Position numbers and translations under genes: made by a program. Shown here piece after piece: positions 53,856 to 62,842 of a stretch of 64,000 bases of DNA. The stretch is from JACVRW01 sp963728495 (GTDB taxonomy: Bacteria; Actinomycetota; Thermoleophilia; Solirubrobacterales; Thermoleophilaceae), in contig CAVSKI010000005.1 of assembly GCA_963728495.1 (NCBI GenBank), forward strand, positions 310,001 to 374,000, in the 5' to 3' direction. Numbering within the stretch: position 1 is the first letter of the stretch; each line of letters opens with the position of its first letter. The notes beneath the pieces are model-generated. The model did no database searches and was not told the origin of the DNA. It was given only the letters and a program-made list of their open reading frames with translations.

Positions 53856-54044
53856 CGGTGGTCTTCCTTTCATCCGTCCTTGAGCTCTACGCAGCCTTTA
53901 CGGTGAGGCGCCGGCGCCGGCGCGTCTATCCCAGATTCGTGGGTGATTTGCTCGCCGATCTCTCTCCGGAGCCGTCCGCCTAGCTTGAAGCGCGGGCGCG
54001 GTCTCCCGAAAGATGTCCCGCGGCCGATGTGGCTTCAACAAGGG

Positions 54045-54437
54045 TCAGGAAGCCAGGCACTCGAGAGCCTCGGCTCTGGAGGTAAAAGAGCGCGCCCGAA
54101 CCGCCCTATCGCCGTCAAAGGTCCACACGACCGCCATCTCCTGGGCGACTGGCACGCCGCTCTCACCGCCGCGGGCCGATATCCGAAGCACGACCACCAC
54201 CTGCTCGCCCCGCTCGATGATCTCCTCGACCTCCTGGCTGTAATCCGCCCAGGTCTCGCGCGTGTCCGAAAGCCACTCCAGCGTCCCCTCGTAGCCCTTC
54301 AGGACTCGCCCATCCCAGACGAGATGGAACTCGAACTCGGGGTCAAGGCGGCCGCGCGCCAGCGCCTTGAAGGCTTCCAGATCGTCTCGCTGGAGTGCGG
54401 CGTAGCCCTGGCGTAGAAAGTCGACCCGTTCGGGCAT
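54045..54437 (-). CDS. SnoaL/NTF2-like small protein
   Basis: 130 residues: RVDFLRQGYAALQRDDLEAF, FEFHLVWDGRVLKGYEGTLEW, EVEEIIERGEQVVVVLRISA and AVVWTFDGDRAVRARSFTSR. This is the SnoaL-like alpha+beta barrel. Many are isomerases or cyclases; many have no known function. The 190 bases between this gene's end and the FAD oxidase start hold no clear gene. Confidence 0.85.
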   Translation of the reverse strand: MPERVDFLRQGYAALQRDDLEAFKALARGRLDPEFEFHLVWDGRVLKGYEGTLEWLSDTRETWADYSQEVEEIIERGEQVVVVLRISARGGESGVPVAQEMAVVWTFDGDRAVRARSFTSRAEALECLAS

Positions 54438-54528
54438 ACCAGCAACCTAGCCGCCCAGTGTGAGTGCCGGCGTGGCGGGGTAGGAGAATCGCTCACGTGT
54501 AGGCAAGAAGCAAGGCGAGGTGATGAGC

Positions 54529-54775
54529 ATGGCCAAAGATCACGGTCCGAGCGTGAAGGACGACAAGCAATACGAAGGGACTTCGCAAGAAGGGGATGAG
54601 CAAGAGCCGCGCTGCGGCGATCGCCAACACTCCAGACGCCTCGGAAAAGGGCGGCAAGAAATCCGGAAGCGGCGGCGGTAGCAGCCGTAGCCGCAAGAGC
54701 AGCGGTAGCGGCAGCGGCGGCAACCGCGCTCAGAAGCAGGCCGCGGGACGCAAGGGCGGCAAGGCTTCCAGCTGA
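54529..54775 (+). CDS. Small basic Lys/Ser/Gly-rich protein (DUF7218-like), one apparent extra base
   Basis: Starts MAKDHGPSVKDDKQYEG at ATG 54529. Skipping one base at 54580, it continues LRKKGMSKSRAAAIANTPDA, then a low-complexity SGSGGGSSRSRKSS tail, ending AGRKGGKASS at 54775. The N-terminal half matches a widespread small actinobacterial/proteobacterial family whose members carry the same MAKDHGPS and KGMSKSRAAAIAN blocks. Uncorrected, the frame turns into nonsense. Possibly nucleic-acid-binding. Confidence 0.65.
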
Positions 54776-54856
54776 GGTATCTAGATTTCCTCCTGATTCT
54801 GCGCTTCCCTGTGAGGGGGTGGCCCCTGAAGCGAGCGAGGAGGCGACGCTGGGAGC

Positions 54857-56161
54857 ATGAAGGAGCTTGTCGCCGCCGAGAAGGGTTTCTCCTTTGCCGA
54901 CCCGTACGCCATTGGCCTGCTGTTCTGCGGCGTCGCGGTACTGGCGGCCATTGGCGCTCTGTCGCACCAGCACGACCGGGCTTTCTCGGCCAGCCTGATC
55001 TACCTCGGGCTGGGGGTGGGAAGCGCGGTCGTGATCGAGACGCTGGGCGTCGGCTGGCTCGATCCCATCACGGACGCCGATCTGCTCGCCCGCGTGAGCG
55101 AGCTGGCGATCGTCATCGCCCTGTTCGCCACAGGACTCAAGCTCGACCGCCCCCTGACATGGCGTTCATGGTCTGCCGTCGCGCGATTGCTGCTGATAGC
55201 GATGCCGCTCACCATTGCGGCGGTCGCGCTCTTCGGCAGCCGCATCATGGGCCTCTCGCTCGGTGCCGCGCTGGTGCTGGGAGCAATCCTGGCGCCCACC
55301 GATCCGGTACTGGCCGGCGACGTGGGGGTCGGTCCACCGGGGGATGAGGAGGAAGAGCGCGACCCGAACTTCTCGCTCACCGGGGAGGCCGGCCTGAACG
55401 ACGGTCTGGCCTTTCCGTTTCTCTTCCTCGGGCTGTTCGTGGCGGAGGAGGGCGGCAGCGACTGGCTTGGTGCCTGGCTGCTGGCCGATGTCCTGTACGC
55501 GGTGGTGGGTGGTATCGCGATCGGCGCCTTCGGCGGCTATCTGCTGGCAGCGGCTGCGGTGGAGTTTCGCAAGCGCGACCTGCTCGAGCCGCGCCTAGAT
55601 CCCTGGATGGCCATCCCCGCCGTGCTGCTCGTGTACGGCGCGGCGGAGATCGCCGGCGCCTACGGTTTCCTCGCCGCGTTCGCGGGAGGTGTCGGCTTCC
55701 GACGCTATGAGCACGGGCACGAGTACAACCGACGCGTGCACGATGGAGCCGAGACCGTGGAGAAGTTCGGGGAGCTGGCGGTGATCCTGCTCATCGGCAG
55801 CATGGTGGGCACAACCGGCCTTGCCGCGCCCGGTCTGGACGGCTGGCTGCTGGTACCTGTGCTGTTGCTGGTCATCCGGCCACTCGCGGTCGCTGTCTCG
55901 CTCATCCTGTCCGGTCTCCCCGCGGCGGAGCGTGGTTTCGTGGCCTGGTTCGGTGTGCGCGGGGTCGGTTCCCTCTACTACGCCGCCGTGGCCGTCGCCG
56001 CGGGCGTGCTGCCGTCCGCGGAGACGGAGATCGTCGTCTGGACGGCTCTGGCGTGCGTGATGGTCTCGATCGTGGTGCACGGCCTGACCGCCAGCCCGGT
56101 GAGCCGTCGGATGGGCGTGCTCCAGGAACGCGCCATCCGCGACTCGGGGAAAACCGGCTGA
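54857..56161 (+). CDS. CPA1-family Na+/H+ antiporter
   Basis: 434 residues, about 12 membrane segments. Ion-pathway motifs: ALFATGLKLDRPL, LAPTDPVLAGDVGV and GEAGLNDGLAFPFLFLG, with the Asn-Asp pair of the NhaP-type subgroup. The C-terminal third has AWFGVRGVGSLYYAAVA. It exchanges Na+ or K+ for protons. An acidic loop (DEEEERDP) follows the first motif. Confidence 0.93.
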   Translation: MKELVAAEKGFSFADPYAIGLLFCGVAVLAAIGALSHQHDRAFSASLIYLGLGVGSAVVIETLGVGWLDPITDADLLARVSELAIVIALFATGLKLDRPLTWRSWSAVARLLLIAMPLTIAAVALFGSRIMGLSLGAALVLGAILAPTDPVLAGDVGVGPPGDEEEERDPNFSLTGEAGLNDGLAFPFLFLGLFVAEEGGSDWLGAWLLADVLYAVVGGIAIGAFGGYLLAAAAVEFRKRDLLEPRLDPWMAIPAVLLVYGAAEIAGAYGFLAAFAGGVGFRRYEHGHEYNRRVHDGAETVEKFGELAVILLIGSMVGTTGLAAPGLDGWLLVPVLLLVIRPLAVAVSLILSGLPAAERGFVAWFGVRGVGSLYYAAVAVAAGVLPSAETEIVVWTALACVMVSIVVHGLTASPVSRRMGVLQERAIRDSGKTG

Positions 56162-56180
56162 AGCAGCTAGAACTCCGTGC

Positions 56181-57455
56181 ATGGCTGCCTCCGAGGCCAC
56201 GATGCTGGAAGCCGGTGGGCGCGATCTGCGCGTGTCGAGCCCCGATCGCGTGATCTTCCCCGAGACCGAGCGCTCGGGCGAGGTCACGAAGCTCGACGTG
56301 GTCAAGTACTTCCTCGCCGTCGAGGGCGGCATCATGCGCGCGCTCGAGCGGAGGCCGACCACCCTCGAGCGCTGGCCGAAGGGGGTCCACCCGGGCATCG
56401 TGCTCTCCACGCGTGAGAAGGGCGGCGGCGACGCCTTCTACCAAAAGCGCGTCCCCCGCGGGGCTCCGGACTACGTGCAGACCGCACGGATCGAGTTCCC
56501 GTCGGGCCGCCACGCGGACGAGATCTGTCCCACTGAGGTGGCGGTTGTGGGCTGGGCGGCCCAGATGGGCACGATCACGTTTCATCCGTGGCCGGTTCGC
56601 AGCGACGACGTAGACCATCCAGACGAGCTGCGCATCGACCTCGACCCGCAGCCGGGCACCGATTTCGCCGACGCGGTGCGCGTGGCCGCCGAGGCACGCG
56701 TGCTGTTGGACGAGCTCGGCTACGCCGGTTTCCCGAAGACCTCCGGGGGCCGGGGCGTCCACATCTACGTCCGGATCGAGCCGCGCTGGACGTTCACGGA
56801 CGTCCGCCACGCCGCGATCGCCTTCGGGCGTGAGCTCGAGCGGCGCCTACCGGGGCAGGTGACGACCAAGTGGTGGAAGGAGGAGCGCGGCGAGTGCATC
56901 TTCGTCGACTACAACCAGAACGCACGCGATCGCACCATCGCCTCGGCCTACAGCGTTCGCGCGAAACCTGGCGCGCCGGTGTCAGCACCGGTCACGTGGG
57001 AGGAGCTCGCCGATGTCGCGCCCGAGGACTTCACGGTCGCGACGATGCCCGCGCGCTTTGCCGAGCTGGGCGATCGCCACGCCGCGATCGACGAGGCCGC
57101 CCACTCGCTGCAGCCGCTGCTGGACATGTACGAGAAAGACGCCGCCGAAGGACGCGACGACATGCCCTACCCGCCCGACTATCCGAAGATGCCGGGAGAG
57201 CCCAAGCGCGTGCAGCCCTCGCGCGACCGCGACCGCAACGCGCGACTGACTAGGAACCTTGCGGCAGCTTCTTCGCGCCGCGCTTGGTCACGGGTCTCGA
57301 GGGCGGCGGCACGACCGGCCCGATGTCTCCGTCGGGGGCCTCGTCGAGATCGACGATCACCGGAGCGTGGTCGCTCGGCCCGCTGCCCTTGCGGGCCTGG
57401 CGGTCGACCCATGCGGCCTTCACCCGGCCGGCGACCTCCTCGCTTGCCAAGGTGA
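56181..57455 (+). CDS. ligD: LigD-type DNA polymerase/primase domain protein, stand-alone
   Basis: PolDom of the NHEJ ligase family: SSPDRVIFPETERSGEVTK, KRVPRGAPDYVQ, ELRIDLDPQPG with the catalytic DxD, TSGGRGVHIYVRI, DYNQNARDRTIASAYSVR and YPPDYPKMPGEPKRVQPS. Homologous domains end about here (near 57240). The remaining 65 codons are Arg/Pro-rich, run antisense through xthA and are probably not part of the original protein. A one-base change near 57246 would give a stop right after RDRDRNA. No Ku or ligase gene is in the window. Confidence 0.88.
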   Translation: MAASEATMLEAGGRDLRVSSPDRVIFPETERSGEVTKLDVVKYFLAVEGGIMRALERRPTTLERWPKGVHPGIVLSTREKGGGDAFYQKRVPRGAPDYVQTARIEFPSGRHADEICPTEVAVVGWAAQMGTITFHPWPVRSDDVDHPDELRIDLDPQPGTDFADAVRVAAEARVLLDELGYAGFPKTSGGRGVHIYVRIEPRWTFTDVRHAAIAFGRELERRLPGQVTTKWWKEERGECIFVDYNQNARDRTIASAYSVRAKPGAPVSAPVTWEELADVAPEDFTVATMPARFAELGDRHAAIDEAAHSLQPLLDMYEKDAAEGRDDMPYPPDYPKMPGEPKRVQPSRDRDRNARLTRNLAAASSRRAWSRVSRAAARPARCLRRGPRRDRRSPERGRSARCPCGPGGRPMRPSPGRRPPRLPR

Positions 57456-58113
57456 GGTCGATCCGCATCCCAAGGTCCTGATGGAACATCCCCGCCCGGT
57501 AATCCCAATAGCTGAAGACGCGCTCGTTCGGCCACCGATCGCGCACGACGTCGCGCAGGCCCAGCGCCTGTAGCTCCGCCAGGGCCTCGCGCTCGGGCGG
57601 GGTTACGTGGGTCTGGCCGACGTAGGCGTCCGGATCGAACACATCGTCGTCGGTGGGTGCGATGTTCATGTCGCCACACACGACCATCGCCTCCGGGCCG
57701 GCGGCAACCATCTCACGCAGCGAGGCCAGCCAGGCGAGCTTGTATTCGTAGTGCTCCGAGCCAGGCATGCGCCCGTTCGGCACGTACACCGAGACCACCC
57801 GGATCCCGCCGCAGTCGGCGGACACCGCGCGCGCCTCCGGATGGGGGAAGCCGGGCGCGCCGGCCAGTCCCACCACCACATCGTCCAGCCCCACCCGCGA
57901 GAGGATCGCCACCCCGTTCCACGTCGGCTCGCCGGCCAGCGCCACCTCATAGCCACGCTCGGCGAGCTCGTCGCCAAGCAGCTCGACGAACGCCTCGTCC
58001 GCGAGCTTGGTCTCCTGCAGGCACACCACGTCCGGCCGGCGCTCATCCAACCAGGGCAGCAGCCGGGGCACGCGCTGCTTGACCGAGTTCACATTCCAGG
58101 TCGCTATTCGCAC
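57250..58113 (-). CDS. xthA: Exodeoxyribonuclease III
   Basis: 287 residues from GTG 58113. All AP-endonuclease motifs are present: ATWNVNSVKQR, VCLQETKL (metal Glu), NGVAILSR, VSVYVPNG, VVCGDMNIAPTDDDV, MRIDLTLAS and PSDHAPVIVDL. It repairs AP sites and 3' blocks. Its neighbour LigD-pol is another repair enzyme, facing it; the two frames overlap by 206 bases as read. Confidence 0.95.
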   Translation of the reverse strand: MRIATWNVNSVKQRVPRLLPWLDERRPDVVCLQETKLADEAFVELLGDELAERGYEVALAGEPTWNGVAILSRVGLDDVVVGLAGAPGFPHPEARAVSADCGGIRVVSVYVPNGRMPGSEHYEYKLAWLASLREMVAAGPEAMVVCGDMNIAPTDDDVFDPDAYVGQTHVTPPEREALAELQALGLRDVVRDRWPNERVFSYWDYRAGMFHQDLGMRIDLTLASEEVAGRVKAAWVDRQARKGSGPSDHAPVIVDLDEAPDGDIGPVVPPPSRPVTKRGAKKLPQGS

Positions 58114-58157
58114 CGGCCCCACGGTACCGGCGACCAGCGGCGCCCGGTTCAGTGCCC

Positions 58158-59336
58158 CTAGGTCGCCGCCGGCACGACGCACAGCTCGGGCCGGTCGGGT
58201 CTGTTCAATCCCCGTCGTAGCGAGATGAACGCCACCGCGCCCGCGAGCAGGGGCACCCAGAAGAGGATCACGCGGTAGACGAGCACCGCGGCTGCGGTGG
58301 CCGCCGCCGGGGTGCCGAACACGATCAAAGTGCCGATTAGGCCGCCGTCGATTCCTCCGAGGCCGCCTGGTAGCGGCAGCAGCCCGCCGAGCTGCCCGAT
58401 CAGGTAGCCCAACAGGATCACCGTGATCGGGGGCGAGTAGTCGAAGGCCTGGAAAGTCGCCCACAGGACTGCGTTGTCCCACGCCCAGTAGCCGAGGGAG
58501 CCGGAAATCACGAGCAGATTTCGCGAGCGCACTATCTGCACCGCCTCCGCCGTGCCGCCCACCAGCGCCTTTCGCACCTCCCGCATCGCCTTGCGCACCC
58601 GTCCCGCGTCGGCCGCGACCGGGGCACCCACGCCGAGCCTGGGCACCACGAGCACCGCGGCTATCACCAGCAGGGCACCCGCTGCCGGCACTGCCGTCAG
58701 CCACAGGGATAGGTCCGGCCCGACCAGGCCCAGCGCCATGACGGTGCCGAGCACCGCCACGGCGATGAAGTTGACCGAGCTCTTGATGAGAAAGAAAGCC
58801 ACCGACCGGCTGGCGATCCGCTCGGCGGGCATGCCGCCCTCGCTCAGGATCCAGGCGCCCAGGGCGAGCCCCCCGGCCCCACTCGCCGGCACGATCGAGC
58901 CCGCACCCAGCTCAGCCAGGCCGATCTCCCAGCTGGTGCGCCACGGCATGTTCTGGCAGAAGATGGGCCGGAACATCAACACGTAGCAAGCGCACGACAG
59001 GGCCTCGAAGGCCACGGCCAGTGCCACCCACTCCGGCGAGGCCTTGGTCAAAAGGTCGCGGACCTCGCCCAGCCCGGGAGCGAGCACGAGCACGAGCCCG
59101 ACCACCGCAAGCACCGCGACGATCTGAAGCGTGCGTCTGACGAGCTTGCGGGGCTGGAACTCGTCCGGCATCGTCACGCCGGGCGTTTGGTCGACTGTCT
59201 CGACGCGGAAGGTGCGACCGTCGGCTGTTCTCAGCTCGTCCAGAGCCTCCGAGTCTCGCACCCCCGCCCCGCCGCCGAAGGTCAGCGGTTGGAGCTCGAC
59301 GACGTGAAGCGGTTCGGCTCCGGAGTGGTCCCTCAC
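58158..59336 (-). CDS. LPG-synthase transmembrane-domain (UPF0104) membrane protein
   Basis: 392 residues from GTG 59336, or 337 from ATG 59171; the 55-residue leader (FRVETVDQTPGV) looks coding, so the longer form is kept. Eight or so membrane segments, with GAGSIVPASGAGGLALGAWI, GYLIGQLGGLLPLPGGLGGIDGG and YRVILFWVPLLAG as family blocks. Distant from the copy at 17626. Probably a lipid-related flippase-like protein. Confidence 0.85.
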   Translation of the reverse strand: MRDHSGAEPLHVVELQPLTFGGGAGVRDSEALDELRTADGRTFRVETVDQTPGVTMPDEFQPRKLVRRTLQIVAVLAVVGLVLVLAPGLGEVRDLLTKASPEWVALAVAFEALSCACYVLMFRPIFCQNMPWRTSWEIGLAELGAGSIVPASGAGGLALGAWILSEGGMPAERIASRSVAFFLIKSSVNFIAVAVLGTVMALGLVGPDLSLWLTAVPAAGALLVIAAVLVVPRLGVGAPVAADAGRVRKAMREVRKALVGGTAEAVQIVRSRNLLVISGSLGYWAWDNAVLWATFQAFDYSPPITVILLGYLIGQLGGLLPLPGGLGGIDGGLIGTLIVFGTPAAATAAAVLVYRVILFWVPLLAGAVAFISLRRGLNRPDRPELCVVPAAT

Positions 59337-59615
59337 CTACGTCCCGGCGACTTAGTCATAACGTCGCGATCGTGAGGGACCGTGAGTGCCGAAGTCGAAT
59401 GCTGACGAGACGTCGGTGGTTCGGGAATCGACTGCGTAACGAGGCGGTCTTCGCCACTGCCGGGCCGACGCCAGAACGGCTCGACTTGTCGGCTCATAGA
59501 CGTATGCCGTGAGCATCACGGTGTGTGCGACGCACGCGACGCGCTGACTGCCGTTGATGCGACGCCGCTGCTGCTGACCACGGTCACCGTCTGATCGTGA
59601 CCATACGGTGGCCGG

Positions 59616-60110
59616 ATGCCCTGGTGCGTTGTCCTGACGGTGGCCAGCGTGTTGTTCGAAGTCGGTGGCCTATTCCTGGTGGCGCTGCACTTGTGGCGGG
59701 TGCAGCGGCGCGAGTTAGGGATGCCGGCATGGTGGCTGGATTTAGCCCGCGTGCTGAGAGTGACCAGACAAGCCGAAGCCGAGTCGGTTTCGATCGAAGC
59801 TGCCGGCGAGGTGGCCACTGCCGGCGAGGTTTCAGCCGCGCGCGGAGCCGGGGAATCAGTGGATTCGCGAGTGGACGCGCTGACTGCGAACCTCGCCGTT
59901 TTGGAACAGGAAATGCAGACGCGAGCGCAACAACAGGACCGGATGCAAGCGGTGATCGAGGAAGCGCAGGCCGAACTGCAGCGCCACCTGGATGAAAGCG
60001 AAGACCACCAGCGCGAGCGGCTGCGTGAATCAACCACCACGCAGTGGGAGGGAACCGCGCTGTTCTTTGTCGGCGCGGTGCTGGCCGGCATCGCCAATGG
60101 TGTTTGCTGA
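59616..60110 (+). CDS. Membrane protein with coiled coil, unknown
   Basis: 164 residues. An N-terminal hydrophobic segment (VVLTVASVLFEVGGLFLVAL), then a central coiled coil of about 65 residues rich in Glu/Gln (VLEQEMQTRAQQQDRMQAV, AELQRHLDESEDHQRERL), then a second hydrophobic segment at the C-terminus (ALFFVGAVLAGIANG). Not recognised. Both termini may lie on the same side. The 229 bases after it (60111-60339) hold no gene I can support. Confidence 0.6.
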   Translation: MPWCVVLTVASVLFEVGGLFLVALHLWRVQRRELGMPAWWLDLARVLRVTRQAEAESVSIEAAGEVATAGEVSAARGAGESVDSRVDALTANLAVLEQEMQTRAQQQDRMQAVIEEAQAELQRHLDESEDHQRERLRESTTTQWEGTALFFVGAVLAGIANGVC

Positions 60111-60339
60111 CTGGCCCCAGGGTGGGGGTGGATGGGTGGCGCCCCCGGGACCGGCACCGCTAGCATCACGCCCTTGCAAGAGTCGTGTTTTGGGCCTTTG
60201 GGGGTAGCCGGGCCGCGCATCGATCCCCAGGAACGCGGTCCTAGGCCAGCCCTACAGAAGGACCTTGCACGACCAGGTTGCTCGGAGTGACCTGCGGATC
60301 TTGACCGAGGTGGCCGCACAGCCGCTCATGCCGACGGCG

Positions 60340-61683
60340 CTAGCCCGGCAGCGCTGCCGCCCTTCGGGCTGGCGTGCGCGCCGGCAGGAGCAGCGGCGTG
60401 TCGTCGGCCGGCACGAAGGTGACGCCGCGGCGGGCGTATCCCTCGTCGGCCGCGCCGATGGCCGTCACCCGGCGTGCGCTCACGACCGCCTGCAGGACGT
60501 GCTTCATCTCGAACATCGAGAAGCTCGCGCCGAGGCAACGGCGCGTGCCGCCCCCGAAAGGGATCCACGTGTAGGTGCCAGGCGGCGCTTCGAGGAAGCG
60601 CTCCGGCCTGAAGGCGTCGGGGTCCGGGTAGATGTCGGGACGCCGATGCAGCAGCCACCCGCACGGCGCTGCGCGAGCGCCCGCCGGCAGATCGAACCCG
60701 CCGATCCTCATCGGCTCGGTCAGCTCGCGGAGTGCGAACGGGACCACGGGCCGGACGCGAAGGATCTCGCAGGCGGTCGCGTCTAGGTAGGCGTCCTCGC
60801 CCGTGTCCAGCTCCGCCTCGAGGCGGTCGAGCGCCGCGGGGCTGCGCGCGAGCCGCTCGAGGCCCCACGCGAGCGCGGTGGCGGTGGTCTCGTGCCCGGC
60901 TACCAACATGGTCATCAGCTCGTCGCGCAGGTGCTCGTCGCTCAACGGCTCGCCGCGCTCGTCGCGGGCGCTGATCAGCAGCGACAGGATGTCGTCTCGG
61001 TCGGCGCCGGCCAGCTCGTTCCGCCTGCGCGCGATCTCAGCGAACAACAGCTTGTCGACGCGTCGCATCAGCGGGCTCGCTCGCCGCCATCCGCGCACAG
61101 AGGGAGCGAGGCGCTGTGCAAGGAGCAGGCCGAGGAAGCGCCAGGGGGGCGTCGTGCCCGCCAGCATCCGCTCGAGCGCGCGGCGCAGCGGGGCGTTCCG
61201 TGCGACGTCGTCGACCCCGAACACCGCGCGCAGGATCACCTCCAGCGCGATCGAGCGCATGGCGGGAGCGACGCGAAACGGCTCATTCGTCGGCCAGCTC
61301 GCCACCTCGCGCTCAGCGATCGAGTCGATCACCCCCGCGTAGGCTCGCATGCGCTCGCCGTGGAACGGCGGCAGCATGAGCTTCCGCTCGCGAAGATGCT
61401 CGCGACCGTCGAGGACCAGCAGCGAGTACCGACCGAGGGCCGCCTCGAGGAAGCGGTTCGCCTGACCGGAGCGCAGCTTCTCAGGGTCACCCGTGAAAAC
61501 CTCGCGGACCGCCGCGGGGTCGGAGAGGATCACGATCGGCGGGAGCCCTCCCATGCGGAGGGTGAAGGCGTCGCCGTAGCGGCGCTGGCACTCCTCGAGC
61601 AGCCGGACGGGTCTCCAGGTCCACTCAAGAACCTGGCGCAGCTGCGACTGCGGCGGTCCCGGCGGCAGGCCGTTTGAGCGCAT
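60340..61683 (-). CDS. Cytochrome P450
   Basis: 447 residues from ATG 61683 (ATG 61740 also in frame; neither has a good ribosome site). LPPGPP proline hinge at the start, I-helix AGHETTAT, ExxR in CEILRVRP, and haem-Cys loop PFGGGTRRCLGASF. Class E-type order, a soluble haem monooxygenase. No ferredoxin partner is nearby. Confidence 0.93.
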   Translation of the reverse strand: MRSNGLPPGPPQSQLRQVLEWTWRPVRLLEECQRRYGDAFTLRMGGLPPIVILSDPAAVREVFTGDPEKLRSGQANRFLEAALGRYSLLVLDGREHLRERKLMLPPFHGERMRAYAGVIDSIAEREVASWPTNEPFRVAPAMRSIALEVILRAVFGVDDVARNAPLRRALERMLAGTTPPWRFLGLLLAQRLAPSVRGWRRASPLMRRVDKLLFAEIARRRNELAGADRDDILSLLISARDERGEPLSDEHLRDELMTMLVAGHETTATALAWGLERLARSPAALDRLEAELDTGEDAYLDATACEILRVRPVVPFALRELTEPMRIGGFDLPAGARAAPCGWLLHRRPDIYPDPDAFRPERFLEAPPGTYTWIPFGGGTRRCLGASFSMFEMKHVLQAVVSARRVTAIGAADEGYARRGVTFVPADDTPLLLPARTPARRAAALPG

Positions 61684-61892
61684 GGTGATGAAGCGTCCCA
61701 CCGCCTCGGCGAGGCCGCAACAACGTGACTGGTAGCTCATCCGCGGATTCTGGACGCCGGCCGCCCTCTTAACGCAAGTCCTTCAAGGCTGCAGCCCGTT
61801 GGCAAGTGTCAGGCGGTCGGTCTGCCGTCCGTGCAAGAGCTTCCTGCGCTCGCGTGGGGCCGGGGCGAGAGGATCCGCGTGGCGGCCGACGC

Positions 61893-62663
61893 CTAGGCCG
61901 CCGCGAGCCACTCTTCGAAGCTGGGGCCGGCGAGCTTCGCGCCCGGGTTGGGCAGCGCGGCGCCCTCCGCATAGGCCGTGGCGTCCGGGTCGCCGGGCTG
62001 GCGGCCCTCGCGGATCTCAAACGAGTCACCTCGGCTGGCGAAGAGCGCGGCGGCCGCACCGGCGAGACGCTCGTCCTGCGGGCCGGCGACCTCGGTGATC
62101 CTGCCGTTTTGGATCTCCGGCTCCTCGGCCGCATCAGCGAGAGTCTCGGCGACGACGCGGGCGGCCACGAGCTGCGTTCGCATCTCGGGCAGGTAAGCGA
62201 CGCCATCCTGGATCATCCACCCGACCAGCTGATCGACGAACTCGTGGAACTGGGCCGCGCGAACGATCCGGACCGGGAGCGGGCCTTCGAGCAGCGTCTG
62301 CTCCTGCGCCACCTTCGCGGCGTTGTAGCCGCCCTCGAACTTGTCGATGCCGATGATCGAGACGACGACAATCCGCTTCGCCCCGGCTTCTGCGCCGGCT
62401 CGCTGGAGGTTCCGTGCCGAAGCGGTGAAGAACTCCGTTGCCGCTTCCTGGTCGGGCGAGGGCCCCGTCGCTGCATCGATGATGGTCTCGGCCCCGGCGA
62501 GCGCCTCGTCGAGACCGTCGCCGGTGACCACGTCGATACCCCTGGAGCGAGCGATCGGGACCACATCATGTCCGCGCTGCTCGAGGATCTCTACGAGGTG
62601 CGATCCGACCCGGCCGGTGGCTCCCGTGACGGCAATCCTCTGGCTCCTGTTTTCGGTCTGCAT
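61893..62663 (-). CDS. NmrA-like NAD(P)-binding reductase
   Basis: 256 residues. Rossmann motif IAVTGATGRVGSHLVEIL. Later IVVVSIIGIDKFEGGYNAAKVAQEQ, with the K replacing the usual SDR YxxxK pattern, and PVRIVRAAQFHEFVDQL. This is the atypical SDR/NmrA group; redox sensing or reduction of small carbonyls is possible. Confidence 0.88.
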   Translation of the reverse strand: MQTENRSQRIAVTGATGRVGSHLVEILEQRGHDVVPIARSRGIDVVTGDGLDEALAGAETIIDAATGPSPDQEAATEFFTASARNLQRAGAEAGAKRIVVVSIIGIDKFEGGYNAAKVAQEQTLLEGPLPVRIVRAAQFHEFVDQLVGWMIQDGVAYLPEMRTQLVAARVVAETLADAAEEPEIQNGRITEVAGPQDERLAGAAAALFASRGDSFEIREGRQPGDPDATAYAEGAALPNPGAKLAGPSFEEWLAAA

Positions 62664-62740
62664 CGTTCTTCCTTTCCCAGCGCCGACTGCGCTTTCCGCC
62701 GTTTCACCCTTACGACGAATGGGACCCGTTCAGATCGACA

Positions 62741-62781
62741 GGTGGTGGGATTGAACTCACGGCCTCCGGGCCATGAGAGGG
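62741..62781 (-). other. tRNA-Met-like 3' half (possible attachment-site remnant)
   Basis: On the minus strand this reads as an anticodon loop CTCAT followed by CCCGGAGG and a T-arm GAGTTCAATCCCAC, as in the 3' half of initiator/elongator tRNA-Met. The 5' half is absent: bases upstream of the anticodon cannot pair with the CCCGG stem and no D-arm is present. No CCA is encoded. Such 3' halves are typical of att sites left by tRNA-targeting integrases. Confidence 0.5.
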
Positions 62782-62842
62782 CGGCAATATCCCTTTCCGC
62801 CCTGGCGAACGAGGTGCGCAAGGGCTGCGAGGGGAAATGCCC

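Noticed and set aside
5280..54580. Programmed +1 frameshifting as explanation for the broken genes
   Set aside because: The six sites share no slippery codon or stop-codon pause, and the products would be unrelated families; assembly error or mutation is simpler.
59507..59521. CCGTGA-GCA-TCACGG hairpin as a terminator
   Set aside because: Short, no U-run, and positioned before a gene start rather than after a stop; role unclear.
60111..60339. Coding or RNA gene after the coiled-coil membrane protein
   Set aside because: No convincing frame, hairpin series or known RNA pattern seen; left as plain intergenic.
62741..62821. Complete tRNA-Met gene
   Set aside because: No D-arm, acceptor 5' strand or anticodon-stem pairing upstream of the anticodon; only the 3' half is tRNA-like.
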